In this document: positions 1 through 9,591 of the stretch, one piece after another | Layout: every line of letters begins with the position of its first letter | Position numbering within the stretch: the first letter of the stretch is position 1 | DNA from: Larix sibirica | Taxonomy: Eukaryota > Streptophyta > Pinopsida > Pinales > Pinaceae | Assembly: GCA_004151065.3 (NCBI GenBank) | Contig: NWUY0300018700.1 | Span: 38,600 to 63,352, forward strand | Direction of reading: 5' to 3' | DNA: 24,753 bases | Program-made: the position numbers and the translations under genes | Notes under the pieces: generated by a model | The model's input: the letters and a program-made list of their open reading frames with translations, nothing else | What the model was told of the DNA's origin: nothing | The model's database searches: none

Positions 1-322
1 TGAGCCCTCGATTTCCAGTATTGGAGGGAAAATCAGGGGCTATTTTGTTCTATATAAAGGCTATAGTGATTCATGGTTCACCCACATCGGATTGCACTTG
101 CAGGGTGAAGGTTCTGGTTGTGATTCCACTTTCTGTACTTAGTTTTCTCGACATTTTAACCCTCATGCAACATCTCCATTGCTAAAAGATCAGGTCTTGA
201 AGTGGCATACCACACATGTAATTTATAAGAGAACATTGACTCACATTATGTTTTTTATCCAATAATTAACGTAGTATGCTTTTCATCGTGTTTTTTATGC
301 TTTTTATCTGCAACTACAATAG
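1..322. other. Unassigned left-edge segment with a TATA-like motif
   Basis: A TATATAAA motif lies at 51-58, preceded by a G-rich stretch and followed by mixed sequence, as in a plant promoter or the U3/R boundary of an LTR. One plus-strand frame is open from 2 to 139 (46 codons) and then stops. It has no visible start and I do not recognise the peptide. A possible donor (GTGAAG) follows at about 105, so an exon cut by the window edge cannot be excluded, but nothing else supports it. The segment ends at an undetermined base at 323, so its linkage to the rest of the window is uncertain. Confidence 0.25.
51..58 (+). promoter_or_regulatory. TATA-box-like motif
   Basis: The octamer TATATAAA is followed by GGC. 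It matches a plant core-promoter TATA box, but no transcription unit can be assigned to it. It could belong to an LTR fragment or occur by chance in A+T-rich DNA. Confidence 0.25.
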
Positions 323-323
323 N
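323..323. other. Undetermined base n, possible contig join
   Basis: A single n separates A+T-rich DNA on the left from an abruptly different tract on the right that starts with pyrimidines and a telobox-like AACCCTAA. The sudden change of composition makes a scaffold join plausible, but a simple ambiguous base is also possible. Confidence 0.5.
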
Positions 324-353
324 TCTCCCCTCTCTAACCCTAAAAACACCCTA

Positions 354-433
354 GGGCCCATCCACAAAGCCAAAAAAAAAAACCCAAAAAAAGGGCCCAT
401 CCACAAAGCCAAAAAAAAAAACCCAAAAAAAAA
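354..433. repeat. Perfect 39-bp tandem duplication
   Basis: Two head-to-tail copies start at 354 and 393. Each begins GGGCCCATCCACAAAGCC and continues with a run of eleven A, then CCC, then seven (first copy) or nine (second copy) A. Apart from the final A-run length the copies are identical. The long A runs suggest replication slippage. The GGGCCCA core and the AACCCTAA just upstream resemble plant site II and telobox promoter motifs, but no gene start follows. Confidence 0.9.
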
Positions 434-477
434 CTTACTTTTCGGGCTTTTCCGCGGGTTCGACGGACTCCCCCAGG

Positions 478-740
478 AAGCGCTCGGGGTTCGACCTCAG
501 ACCACTGCCGAAGTGTTGGAGGTTCGTTGCCGAAGCGTTTTGGTCAGAGCTTCGAGCGTGTCGAAGCGAAAACGCTTCCGATAGTGGCATGAAGCGGAAA
601 ATTTTCGACCGAAGCGAGGTTCCGATTTTTGGAAGTGCGGTTCGAAAAACGCTTCGGCGTCGAACTCGCTCGGAGCGCAAATTTGTAGCCTGAACCGTCA
701 GGGGGGACGCTTCGACAACTAGGATTTCAAATAGAAGCGA
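478..740. repeat. Cluster of GAAGCG/CGCTTC short motifs
   Basis: In about 270 bp the hexamer GAAGCG occurs at least six times on the plus strand (near 478, 531, 561, 590, 611 and 734) and three times inverted (near 571, 649 and 708). TTCGAC and GGTTCG variants lie between them. The tract is far richer in G+C and CpG than its surroundings. Dense short motifs in both orientations are typical of subterminal transposase-binding regions of CACTA and hAT DNA transposons. I could not find matching terminal inverted repeats or a target duplication, so the class is open. Confidence 0.6.
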
Positions 741-1786
741 TAAAAATTACATTTCGCATGGTGTCTGGAGAGGACATTAACACCGAAATAGGAGCTGCCA
801 GCAGCTCATTTCAAACAACGAAAACATGGAAAGTGTAAACAATGTATTCCAGGATCCAAGTATACTAAACCTATCGAAGAGAACTGCAAGCACCACCAAG
901 AATCTCAACCTGGAGTGCCACTGGGAAGCTTTTAGAGGGTTGAGCATATAGGGTTTTGTCCATGTTGATAGCAAATAGTCTACTCAAAACTAAACCCAAG
1001 CACCACAACCCATACAGGAGAGGGTGACCCAGGAAGCAATAGGGTGATAAAGCTGGAAAAAAGGATCCAAAACTGTAGAAAAAGCAGTCTAGACTCTAAA
1101 CCCACCAAGCTTAGAAGACAACTATAGACCAAAGGGTTGAAAACCTAGGATGCCTAACCAACAATGACAGGGAAAAGAGAAAGGGGTAGCAAAGCAACTC
1201 CACTTCTCCAGCCTCCCAAAGGAACCCCAACAACCAGGAAAGAGAAGTCACCCCACACAAGAAACTGTTACCGAAGGGAGAAACCAAAAAGGAAGCTACC
1301 GCAGGCCAACCAAACACCACTAAATCCAGACTCACCATAAGCCCTCGAAGATTCTAGAGGTACAATTGCAGACCATTGTAAAGCCACTCATCACCAGCCA
1401 CTCCCAAGAAGGCATAGATAGCCCTAGATACATTGTGTCTCCAATGGAGAATCACCATGGCCGACCTCAAGGAGCCCTTTGAAATCAGATCTTGAAAAAG
1501 ATGGCATGACAAGACTCCATAAAATCCAATACTAGAGGACTCCAAAAAATGAGCACAATAGGAGTAGAGGGCCAAGTCACATGGTTTGGGTTCAGGTTCG
1601 AGTTTAACAAAGTTGAAGTTCTATTCAAATTTGAATTCTCCAATAAGTTTTGGGTAAGGTTCGTCGTTAGGTTCATTTGTATGCATATTTTCAAAATATA
1701 ATTTTTTTATAACATATTAGCCTATCAAATATATTTTAATATTCTATATATAATAAATAACATTTAGTACATTTATATCTGAAAAA
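741..1786. other. Region without an assignable gene
   Basis: The plus strand of 780-1580 is purine- and C-rich, so the minus strand carries short open frames (1111-1338 and 1354-1575) rich in Leu, Phe, Ser and Trp. They have no motif I recognise and look like by-products of base composition. The stretch may be old retroelement untranslated sequence. From about 1580 the DNA becomes strongly A+T-rich and leads into the satellite at 1787. Confidence 0.4.
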
Positions 1787-1980
1787 CATTTATATTTAAT
1801 AGTTAATATATAATATATAAAAACATTTATATTTAAAAGTTAATATATAATACATAAAAACATTTATATTTAATAGTTAATATATAATACATAAAATCAT
1901 TTATATTTAATAGTTAATATATAATACATAAAATCATTTAAATTTAATATTTAATATATAATATATAAAAACATTTAATA
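1787..1980. repeat. 37-bp A+T-rich tandem repeat, five full units
   Basis: The word CATTTAWATTTAA recurs at 1787, 1824, 1861, 1898 and 1935, and a partial unit starts at 1972, so the period is exactly 37 bp at every step. Each unit continues as a TTAATATATAATA-type stretch ending in A-rich ATAAAA. Differences between units are a few substitutions with no length change. The unit is almost pure A+T. This is a minisatellite with no coding content. Confidence 0.92.
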
Positions 1981-2045
1981 TAACTTTTGTATCTAATATA
2001 AACATCGCAAGCTTGTAAGTTATACCTAAGACCTAGATCTATCGA

Positions 2046-2116
2046 CACACACTTTACAAATGAAATGCAATACTTGTCAGCACACATTTTACAAATTAAA
2101 TGCAAATATTTGACGG
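2046..2116. repeat. Imperfect ~35-bp direct repeat, two copies
   Basis: A stretch containing CACTTTACAAATGAAATGCA near 2050 recurs as CATTTTACAAATTAAATGCA near 2085, offset by about 35 bp. It lies just past the 37-bp satellite but is a different sequence. A smaller echo (TAGGTCGATG twice) follows near 2188-2220. Confidence 0.55.
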
Positions 2117-2224
2117 AACAATGGCACAGACAAAGTGATGGCATAGGCGGCACATACAAAGGATTACATGGAATTCGAGCGATAATGTAGGTCGATGAAA
2201 AGCTATAACATAGGTCGATGGAAA

Positions 2225-3300
2225 TTTGTTGCTTGTTTTTCTTCGTTTTTATAGATGAAGATATTCCCTGTCGCTGAACCTAGAATCAAATTGGAGGATC
2301 CTATCTGTTCTTGTTCTTGATCCTATGTTCCCATCCAGTTTGAAGAAACACCTTTAGAGGATGACCATATGGTTTAACCCTTTATTATGTAGAGGGTACT
2401 ATTAGAGCCTCGATAGATGAAGGATAGTTGAATTAAAAAGACTTTTCGCTTCAAAACTAGACCGTACCATTAGATCCGCAAATTTCATTACCGAACCTCA
2501 ACTTGAACCTCAATGAATTTGATTTTTTCTTGAGTTTCGTCAAATTTCGAACTTCAAGCTTCAAGTTCAACGAATCCTACGAGTTAGGTAGAGGGAAGGG
2601 TTCAATCGGGCATGTAGGAGGAGGAGCACAGTCAGGGAAAACCCTAGCCACCCTTGGCTCCCACTTGGAACACTAACTAACTATTCTATTTGGAAACTAA
2701 CTATTCTATTCTATTTGGAAACTTTCCTAGATAATTCCTTTGATGCTTGTTTACTTAGAGTTTATGGTTATCATTTTCATGTCGAGCATGGCACATTTGC
2801 TATTTAGTATTATTCTATTTGATTTGTTATTCATTGTTTGAATTTTGTATAGTTTACTACTCGGTTTCATGGTGGTTCTCCACTATCATTAAACATGCCA
2901 AGCTCTTGGTCATAACAACACCTACTTAGTTATATTTCCATATCCTTTAATTGTCATCAACATTCTAGTTTTATCAATTTTAGGATTATAACTCATAACT
3001 TTTGGGATCTACTTCTTATATAAACTAGTAGAGTGGCTGATGTTTCTACTAGAATAAAATGTTTACTAACATATTTTTTTTTATGTTTAAAGGCACATGA
3101 AAGGAGGAAGTACATATAATGTCCAAAACGGAGGCCATAGATTTGCAATTTTTTAGCCTCCCTCTATGTACTAGAGCTTATAATTTTTTTCAAAGTGCTT
3201 TCTTTAAACTACAAAAGCTTTACAATTAGCCTAAATATGTTCTACACCACAAGCAACTTGTTTCAATGGGCGAGACATTCCTTGAAAAGCTAACCACTAA
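2225..3300. other. Region without an assignable gene
   Basis: I see only mixed A+T-rich DNA. Between about 2460 and 2580 there are several GAACTT/AAGTTC and GAACCT words, and similar GGTTCAGGTTCG words occur near 1590. They could be the two ends of a degraded DNA transposon enclosing the satellite, but I could not align terminal repeats convincingly. A short duplication of ACTATTCTATTTGGAAACT lies near 2680-2720. Confidence 0.35.
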
Positions 3301-3311
3301 TTACAACCACT

Positions 3312-3467
3312 TTCCTTTGGCTAAGTTGTGGTGATAGGTTGGTACCCTTTTGTCACAAAGACCTAGGACTTGCACCCAACCCCAACCGCCTATTAGTGCT
3401 TCTAAGGGAATTGAACCTTGATGGGTTGCTTGACACACTATCGTCTTCATCATTGAACCATGATCCC
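3312..3467 (-). mobile_element. tRNA-derived SINE (minus strand)
   Basis: On the minus strand, a 7-nt acceptor-like GGGATCA (3467-3461) is followed directly by an A-box-like TGGTTCAATGATG (3460-3448) and, 43 nt after the A-box start, by the B-box GGTTCAATTCCC (3417-3406). This order and spacing match the internal RNA polymerase III promoter of a tRNA. The B box is not followed by a closing acceptor strand but by unrelated sequence running to about 3312, the usual layout of a plant SINE with a tRNA-unrelated body. The 3' limit is estimated, since no clear tail or target duplication was found. A lone degraded tRNA copy is the alternative. Confidence 0.6.
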
Positions 3468-3682
3468 ATTGGCAAGAGTTAATAACATTATTAATTACTT
3501 CTAAATACAAAGTTAGCTAGACATCTATGCTTTTTTATCAGATTATAGGGCTAGACATATTGCCATTGCAAAGCAAATTTTTCAAGATACATTGATTCAT
3601 AAATGAAAACCAAAAGATAACAAGAGTGGACATCATTAGGTTAGAAACTACTTCGGAATTGACCTGGGCTAGTTGGCATATT

Positions 3683-3690
3683 GTTGGGAG
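3683..3690. repeat. Left 8-bp target-site duplication of the hAT-like element
   Basis: GTTGGGAG directly precedes the left terminal inverted repeat and recurs exactly at 5828-5835 directly after the right one. Eight base pairs is the target-duplication length of hAT-superfamily transposons. Confidence 0.85.
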
Positions 3691-5827
3691 TAGTGATCAA
3701 ATTTGAAGGCCTGGTCTTTTTTTCAATTTGAAGGGCATATATTCGGCTAACCCTTCAACGACGAAGGGTTACATAAATAATTGTACTTCTATTGACAAGT
3801 GTGAATAAAGTAAACCCTTCATAAAAATGTGAAAATAAAATATTTCCCTTCCAAATCTTTACAATCTTTAAAAATTAAACACTAACTATATAAAAACATT
3901 AAAATTTCAATAAAATTTAACAAAAGATCAAAATTTTCTTTCAAAATCTTGGTATGATGGAAGATAGAAGAAACCAGGATATGAGTTGAAATGGAAATGC
4001 GAACCTGTTGAGAAGTGGCCTAACAACTTGCATACGGGTTCAATACGGCTCATTAAGATGAGCTTGAGACGCGAATGAAATCACACAGGCTCACACTTGG
4101 GTAACTCGAACAATGGCGAAAGCAACCCTTAACTTGCTTGATTCTAAATAGATCTTGGAATATATTTTACCAGGATTCTTACTCTGGACTACATGGAATG
4201 AGAGCAACCATCAAATATTCTGAGAGCAAGAAAGAGAACTTGGTTTACTATGGCAAACCATAGAGAAATATACGAGAATCAATAGTAGGCATAATAAACT
4301 AGATTAGTTAAATGATGAAACTTGCAAAGTAGAATCATCAAATGAAAGCATGCAATGCATGAGGAAAGGCACCAAAAAATACTTGAGCAACCGTTTGGCA
4401 CAAGAAGCATTAATATAAAAATTTCTTGGAGGAAATGGTGGATAGGTTGAGCTTTAAATAGACGCTACTGACTCACGAGTCAAGGATGCGGGAATTGATG
4501 GAGTTAATGCACAGAGTTCATGGGACTCGAAGATAAATTCAGAAATCTTGACTACATATCTATGACTGCTATCGAATCAACAAAGTTTTGATGAGTCAAT
4601 GACGAAGCATAGTGGTTGTTTGTAGACTGTAGCTGTAGTAATAAAAATATGCTATATTTTATATAAAATATCGTGATTAAAGTATATTGTATAAATGTGC
4701 TAATGAATGAAGGATTGAACAAGGTCAAAGTTATAAGGGATTTTCAATGCTGAGGCCAATCTCTATTTACACTGTACCATATTCGAAACACATAAAAGCA
4801 TATGAAAATTTTCCACGAAAATTTTCTTTCAAAGAACATTTACAATCAAAGTAGCATGGACATGAATATTTAAAAAAGTAAAATTCCCACCAAACATAGA
4901 TGCAAGTAGTAAGGACATTCTATTTGCATTTACAATATGATTTTTTATAATGTTAAATTCATATGAAGTTGAATGTTGTCTTTACTGTATCTCTACGAAG
5001 TGATCTAATTGTCAAACCCACTCACATATTTAGTTCTCACTTGTGATCGACACCCACGTATTTAGTTCATTTAATTGATTTCATAAGTAGCTACGAACCC
5101 CGAGTTTTAGAAACACTCTATAAACCGTTTTAGATTGTTCATTATTATGTATTTTGGCCAAATTTGTGATTTGCTAATATATCATTTTTCATACTAGATT
5201 AACTTGCTTCGTATAATGCCATTATATAAAATAGTTGCCCCTTGTTAATATGTAATACATTCACATTTTATTATTATTTATTATATGGTGCATGCAAGGA
5301 GAAGTTTTGTGAAATTGAACCATCAAGATATTGGAAAAAAACATGTTTTGTTGAAGAATTAATGATAAATTTTGATAGAAATGTTGACCATTCTTATTAA
5401 ATTTTAGTAAGAATTTTGTTGTATCGAAGTACAAGTCATAATTCTTCTTTTGAAAGTCCCAGAGCAACCAAATATTTTAAAACACATCAAATCAAACAAA
5501 ACGTAAATTCTTCACCAACCAAATTCTCACACCAATGAAAATTTTAAAACCACTCTCAAATTTGCCATTAAAGAGAATTTAATAATATGGAAGAAATGGT
5601 TCAAATTTGTAGTAAAAGAATCCTTGATGTGTATCCAACGAATAGATATTAATTAGTTATTTAAAAAGTTACCCTTCTTTTAAAAGATTTATATCTACTC
5701 TTCCATTCTTGTTGGCAAGGTAAAATTAAGATTTCAAATTTTTTTTAAAGGGCAATTTTTACTTAACACTTTTGAGACGGGTCAAAACCCTTTGGAAGGG
5801 TCGGGCCAGGTTCAAATTTGATCACTG
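3691..5827. mobile_element. hAT-like non-autonomous DNA transposon, 2,137 bp
   Basis: The element starts TAGTGATCAAATTTGAA (3691-3707). It ends with a sequence (5811-5827) whose complement is CAGTGATCAAATTTGAA, so 16 of 17 terminal positions pair. CCTGG then follows in both ends after a 2-nt offset. Both ends fit the YARNG terminal pattern of hAT elements, and the flanking 8-bp duplication GTTGGGAG is perfect. The interior is A+T-rich and holds no transposase frame, so movement would need enzyme supplied by a relative. Subterminal AACCCTTC/GAAGGGTT words occur at both ends. In the second copy of the big repeat only the right part survives, ending at 14627 with GTTGGGAG at 14628-14635. The perfect target duplication argues that 1-5340 is the natural left flank. 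Confidence 0.85.
5238..5340. repeat. hAT interior segment with a diverged copy at 13976-14140
   Basis: Starting at CCCCTTGTTAATATG, this segment aligns with 13976 onward at roughly 88% by eye, with small indels. The copy at 13976 has a net 62 extra bases. The missing block in the left copy is bounded by ACAT in the right copy, which suggests a microhomology deletion. Immediately after this segment, at 5341/14141, identity jumps to nearly 100%. Confidence 0.7.
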
Positions 5828-5835
5828 GTTGGGAG
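5828..5835. repeat. Right 8-bp target-site duplication of the hAT-like element
   Basis: GTTGGGAG follows directly after the right terminal inverted repeat and matches 3683-3690 exactly. It is also present in the second copy of the big repeat at 14628-14635. Confidence 0.85.
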
Positions 5836-7220
5836 GATGGAAATTCCATCTTTGAACGACTACCTAGTTCATTTTCTTCCTCAATATACATTGGAGGCCT
5901 CCTCTCAATAATGTCTTCTACGATGGCATCAGAGTCTCTCAATGCTTTGCATTCAAAATTGACTTTGTTACATTGGACTTACAAAGTATTTCTTCCCTAC
6001 CTCTCCTGGGCATCATTGATCTTGGGCCAACTTTAGGGATATGATTTCCAAGCCATTTGAAAGCCAATTCTTTAGGTTTTCCATGTGTTGTATTTTTTTG
6101 ATAGTAGTTGTTGGGCTAAGTTTTTGGCTAAGGCAAATATTGGTGAATGCAACAAAAGGTATTGGCGATTGCGACTAATAGATCACTTTAGTTGCGACTA
6201 AGATTTTGCCATAAAGCATTTATGACTAAGTCACTATGACTAGAGTTTAAATAGTTGTAGTTATCTTATGTAACTATTTTTGTTGGCGATTTATATGATT
6301 TTCGGGATGTAACTAGAGATTCATGGCTTGATGATGGAATGCTGTTGAACTCTTTTTGCAACATGATTTTGTGTGCATGAATGTAGATTCTAATGTATGG
6401 ACATCTTTTGATCAGAATGGAATGTAATGAATAAGTCATATTGTTCTTCATTCTTGTATTTTGTACTTTGATGGGAATGCTCATTTTATAATGGATGTAA
6501 TGCAATTTCTTTTATGATAATCTCTTGTACTTCCCTTTTGTAAATAATCCATCGTGAAGGTGTTGCAACCCCTTTGCTACCTTGGGTAGTAGCCTAGGGA
6601 GAAACTAGTTTGTATAATGTTGGTAATCGGGGTCATATTTTAAGTCAACATTTGGTTTTGCTCTTGAATGTCCTTCATGTTCGTCGCTAACCTACAAGGA
6701 AGGGTATGTAATGGAAATGGAGACCCACTATGCTAGAGATTCAAGAGTGGTGGAATGTTTTATGTGATAGTTTAGTAGCAAGTTACTGTAAAGTAGTTCA
6801 AGAAAGATTTTTTATATCCTTCATGATTAGAGGCCTTCTAGTCGGTCGAGATTTGTAAACCTCTTGCATTGGTGGTTGGATAAATTTGTAGTGGATAGGC
6901 CTAGATGATCAAATTGGGAAAACCATAGGTGGAGCGTTGAGATGTCAGATCATTTGAAGAGGTTAAATGTTGGTGGGACATGCACGAGGGACTGTTAGAT
7001 GGAATGTACCATTAATTTTTTTATATTTGAATATGCAATTGATATTTATGCTTTTTATGATCTTGCAAGGGAAACATTTTTGACTAACTATAGAGCACTT
7101 CTTATAAAAAATCTACCCATGACCATGAAGATGTTGGTTGGGTAGGGTGTTGGGATAGTTCTTACTGAGGACTAAGCTTAGGGGTAAGGCAAGAGGCAGA
7201 GGAGCGATGACAAAGAGACA
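5836..7220. other. Region without an assignable gene
   Basis: The DNA is repeat-like with no supported gene. TTGCGACTAA occurs twice near 6170 and 6190 with related GACTAAG words after it. Short frames on both strands lack any motif I recognise. The same content recurs at 14636-16020. Confidence 0.35.
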
Positions 7221-7224
7221 ACTA

Positions 7225-7244
7225 GATAAGATAAGATAAGATAA
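7225..7244 (-). repeat. Four GATAA units, possible LINE 3' tail
   Basis: GATAA is repeated four times without error. On the minus strand it reads as TTATC repeats following an ATTAATAAAAT stretch, like the simple-repeat tails of plant LINEs. The copy at 16025-16044 is identical, and one of the two substitutions between the big repeats lies 3 bp outside this tract. Confidence 0.6.
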
Positions 7245-9043
7245 TTTTATTAATGTCCAACGAATGACCACAAAAGTAGGTCAATGGGATTGTTGAGCAC
7301 AATAGTGTTGCTACACAATGGGAGCACAAAAAGCGGCTTGAAGATAAAGCAGGATGCATGAAGTAAATAAAGGAAAGTACTGGTTTAAGCTAAGTCAAAG
7401 GAAGCACAAGCTCTAAGCTAAGGCAAATCAAGCACTAATAGTGGAAGCCAGAGTTGGGAGAAATGGACCCAAAATATGGAATATAAATAATGCAAGCATA
7501 ATAGGATTGACTAGCATTGGCTCCCCTAACATCTGAGGTTGAAGGGAGAAGCTTTAGATAGAGAGTTGTTTGGAGGAGGAGTTAGACAATAATTTGGATT
7601 GTGCACTATGTTGTTGCTTCCTAGACAAGGTCACCTGTTGTTTTGGCCTAGGTGGCCTCATCTGACTATTGGTTAGGGATGTGGGATGACAACCACACTA
7701 GTGTATTTGGGAAGTAGGAATACCCTTCCAAGCCTTCACTAATCTAGAACTAAGAGCCACACCACTAACGATGGCACCTCAGAGCATTGGGAAGAAGTGA
7801 TCAACCAAGCGGAGACTAGTCCAAGGGGTGGCCAGAGAATTTGGGACGAAAGTTTGAGGGTCTCGTGCATGTATAGAGCCAGGCAATGCTAGTGAGAATA
7901 CTGGAAGAAATTGGAAAGGGTCCATGACTCCAAAAATAGATACTGGAGCTGCCCTTAGATCTCATAATAATTGGGGTAGCAAAAAATGAATCGATTATTA
8001 GTTATGGCATCCTTATTTTGGTGATTTTTGCATCGATTTCTCTTGTTTTCTGGATTATTCTATCTATCTCATTTGTGTAAATCATGGATTGTGTATTGGG
8101 GGTCCAAAACGTTGACTGGAATTATTCTAACATAGTGAATCCATTAACCAATATAAATGAAAAATGAATTGCTCCTTAGTCTCAAGTTGCAACCTCCCTT
8201 AGATGGCACAATTAGCAAACCTTTTTCGACTAGTCATGGTTCTCTACCTCCACTCGAAGACTATGTGAACCCACTCTGAACTGGCCTAGGGGGGATGCAG
8301 AGAGCATACATCTAGTGACAATGTGTGTATGGAGGTTGGACAATGAGTCGACCCTTGAATTCCATGATTTGCTTCATATAAAAGGCCATCTTCAACTGTA
8401 ACTTGTGGGGTGGATCTGTCCAAGTGATTTGAGTATACTACTTGTAGATGTTGTCCTAGGTGATCCTATTCAACTCCTGCCTAGTGGGTAGGAGGTGGCT
8501 AGGTGCATCAAGAAAGTATTTGAAGGAGGGAGGTGGTCTAGATAAATATCCATAGACTCCAAAAGATTCGAGATCCTTGCAAACCAACCACAGACCCATT
8601 AAGGGGGCCTAGACAAAGTAGTGGGCTATGGTGATATGGTGCATCAAAATCAAGAGATAGAAAAGGTGAGAGAAATCACAAACAAGCATGACAAGAGTAC
8701 ACAAACAAGATGAACAAGTTATTGGTAGTCTTGTATCAGAGGATGGAATAAGTGTAAAGGTAGAGATGTTGAACACAAATTTGGTTGAATAAATTGCCAA
8801 CCTCCTTTTCGTGGTGTAGAAATGCCCAACTCTTTCCAATCCACCTTGGTATTGGTCACGAGTGATGTTATGTCCCCAAATGGTTTTGTGTATTTGAAAG
8901 ACCATGAGCATAGCTTTAGTGGTGATATTGATCAATTTATAAATAGGCTTACGTAGTTGAACTTGAGAAAAGGACTTGTGTATTTGCATTGGATCAAGGA
9001 CCAACGATCGAATCCCATCTCCACTGTGGAATTGGAAGACCAA
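7225..9043 (-). mobile_element. Possible degraded LINE 3' portion (minus strand)
   Basis: The evidence is limited. The minus strand ends in a TTATC simple-repeat tail at 7244-7225, as LINEs made by target-primed reverse transcription often do. At its other side a 144-codon open frame (9043-8609, minus) contains a W-rich stretch followed by YQGGLERVG, which faintly recalls the GGLG block found after the reverse transcriptase in plant LINEs. The rest of the frame has no clear catalytic motif. The FADD box of the reverse transcriptase was not found and target duplications were not seen. Chance openness of the frame is a real alternative. The second copy is at 16025-17843. Confidence 0.3.
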
Positions 9044-9388
9044 GATATTTGGAAGAGCAGAGAGATGAACGATTTCCCACCAAGACCTTACATCACTTTT
9101 GTTTGTGTTGGATTGGACATTGTTTGATGTTGGAGATAAGGTAATTAGTAGGATTGAAAACTATTGAGTGGATTAGAAGATTAGCAAAAGGAACTTGAAG
9201 CAGATAGTCAAAGGATAAAAGAAGTTTGAGTGGATACTTTGCATTGTGCAACTACGAAGCAAGTTAGTAGTTTGGCAGTTGTCAACAATGTCAGAAAATT
9301 CTAGCAACACCCACCTCCTCCACTTGTGCCATCGACAACGTTTGATCCTTTGATCATGTTGCTAATTTGTGGAAGGTCATTACACATT

Positions 9389-9589
9389 GACAAGTGTTGG
9401 TTTACCTGTGAAATGATGTGTATTGCTTGAAGAATAACAAATGAGGCAAGGATGTTAGTTCAATTCAAAGCTACTTTATGAGGATGTGTTATGGATTGGT
9501 ATATGAAGTATATATGTGCTAAAGCTATAGGTTGTGTGACCCCATCTTTGTAGGGGGTTAAGGAGTTTGATACAAAATTTCTCTACCTT
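9389..9589 (+). pseudogene. Ty3/gypsy-type gag fragment with three stops
   Basis: One plus-strand frame reads FTCEMM, then VQFKATL, then a stop and GCVMDWYMKY, then VKEFDTKFLYL, which is the familiar order of the plant retrotransposon gag core with its LRG..DWYMK-like box. Stops occur at 9428-9430 (TGA), 9479-9481 (TGA) and 9551-9553 (TAG). Two of them are TGA where the family usually has Arg, as expected from C-to-T decay at a methylated CGA codon. The frame is lost at about 9590, where a Copia-like LTR on the opposite strand begins, so that element may have landed in this gag gene. It differs from the gag at 12573. The second copy is at 18189-18389. Confidence 0.6.
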
Positions 9590-9591
9590 AT

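Noticed and set aside
2-139. Exon of a host gene at the left edge
   Set aside because: Open for only 46 codons, no recognisable peptide, weak donor, and a TATA-like motif inside it; not enough to call a coding region.
276-584. 102-codon plus-strand open frame
   Set aside because: It crosses the n at 323 and the 39-bp duplication; its Lys/Pro repeats come only from the A runs and CCC of that repeat.
435-680. 81-codon minus-strand frame rich in Arg and Ser
   Set aside because: It lies wholly in the GAAGCG/CGCTTC cluster and reflects its CpG-rich words; no protein motif.
5818-6036. 72-codon plus-strand frame, also at 14618-14836
   Set aside because: It starts inside the terminal inverted repeat of the hAT element and runs into flanking DNA, so it cannot be an ancient gene, and it shows no known motif.
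6840-7010. Possible LINE endonuclease end (SDH-containing reading on the plus strand)
   Set aside because: It is interrupted by stops, only the three-residue word matches, and the orientation disagrees with the possible LINE on the minus strand.
9565-9576. Minus-strand TTTGTATCAAAC as an initiator-Met primer binding site for the Copia-like LTR
   Set aside because: Only 8 of 12 positions match, it lies within the plus-strand gag frame (EFDTKF), and a 3' LTR should not be followed by a primer binding site.
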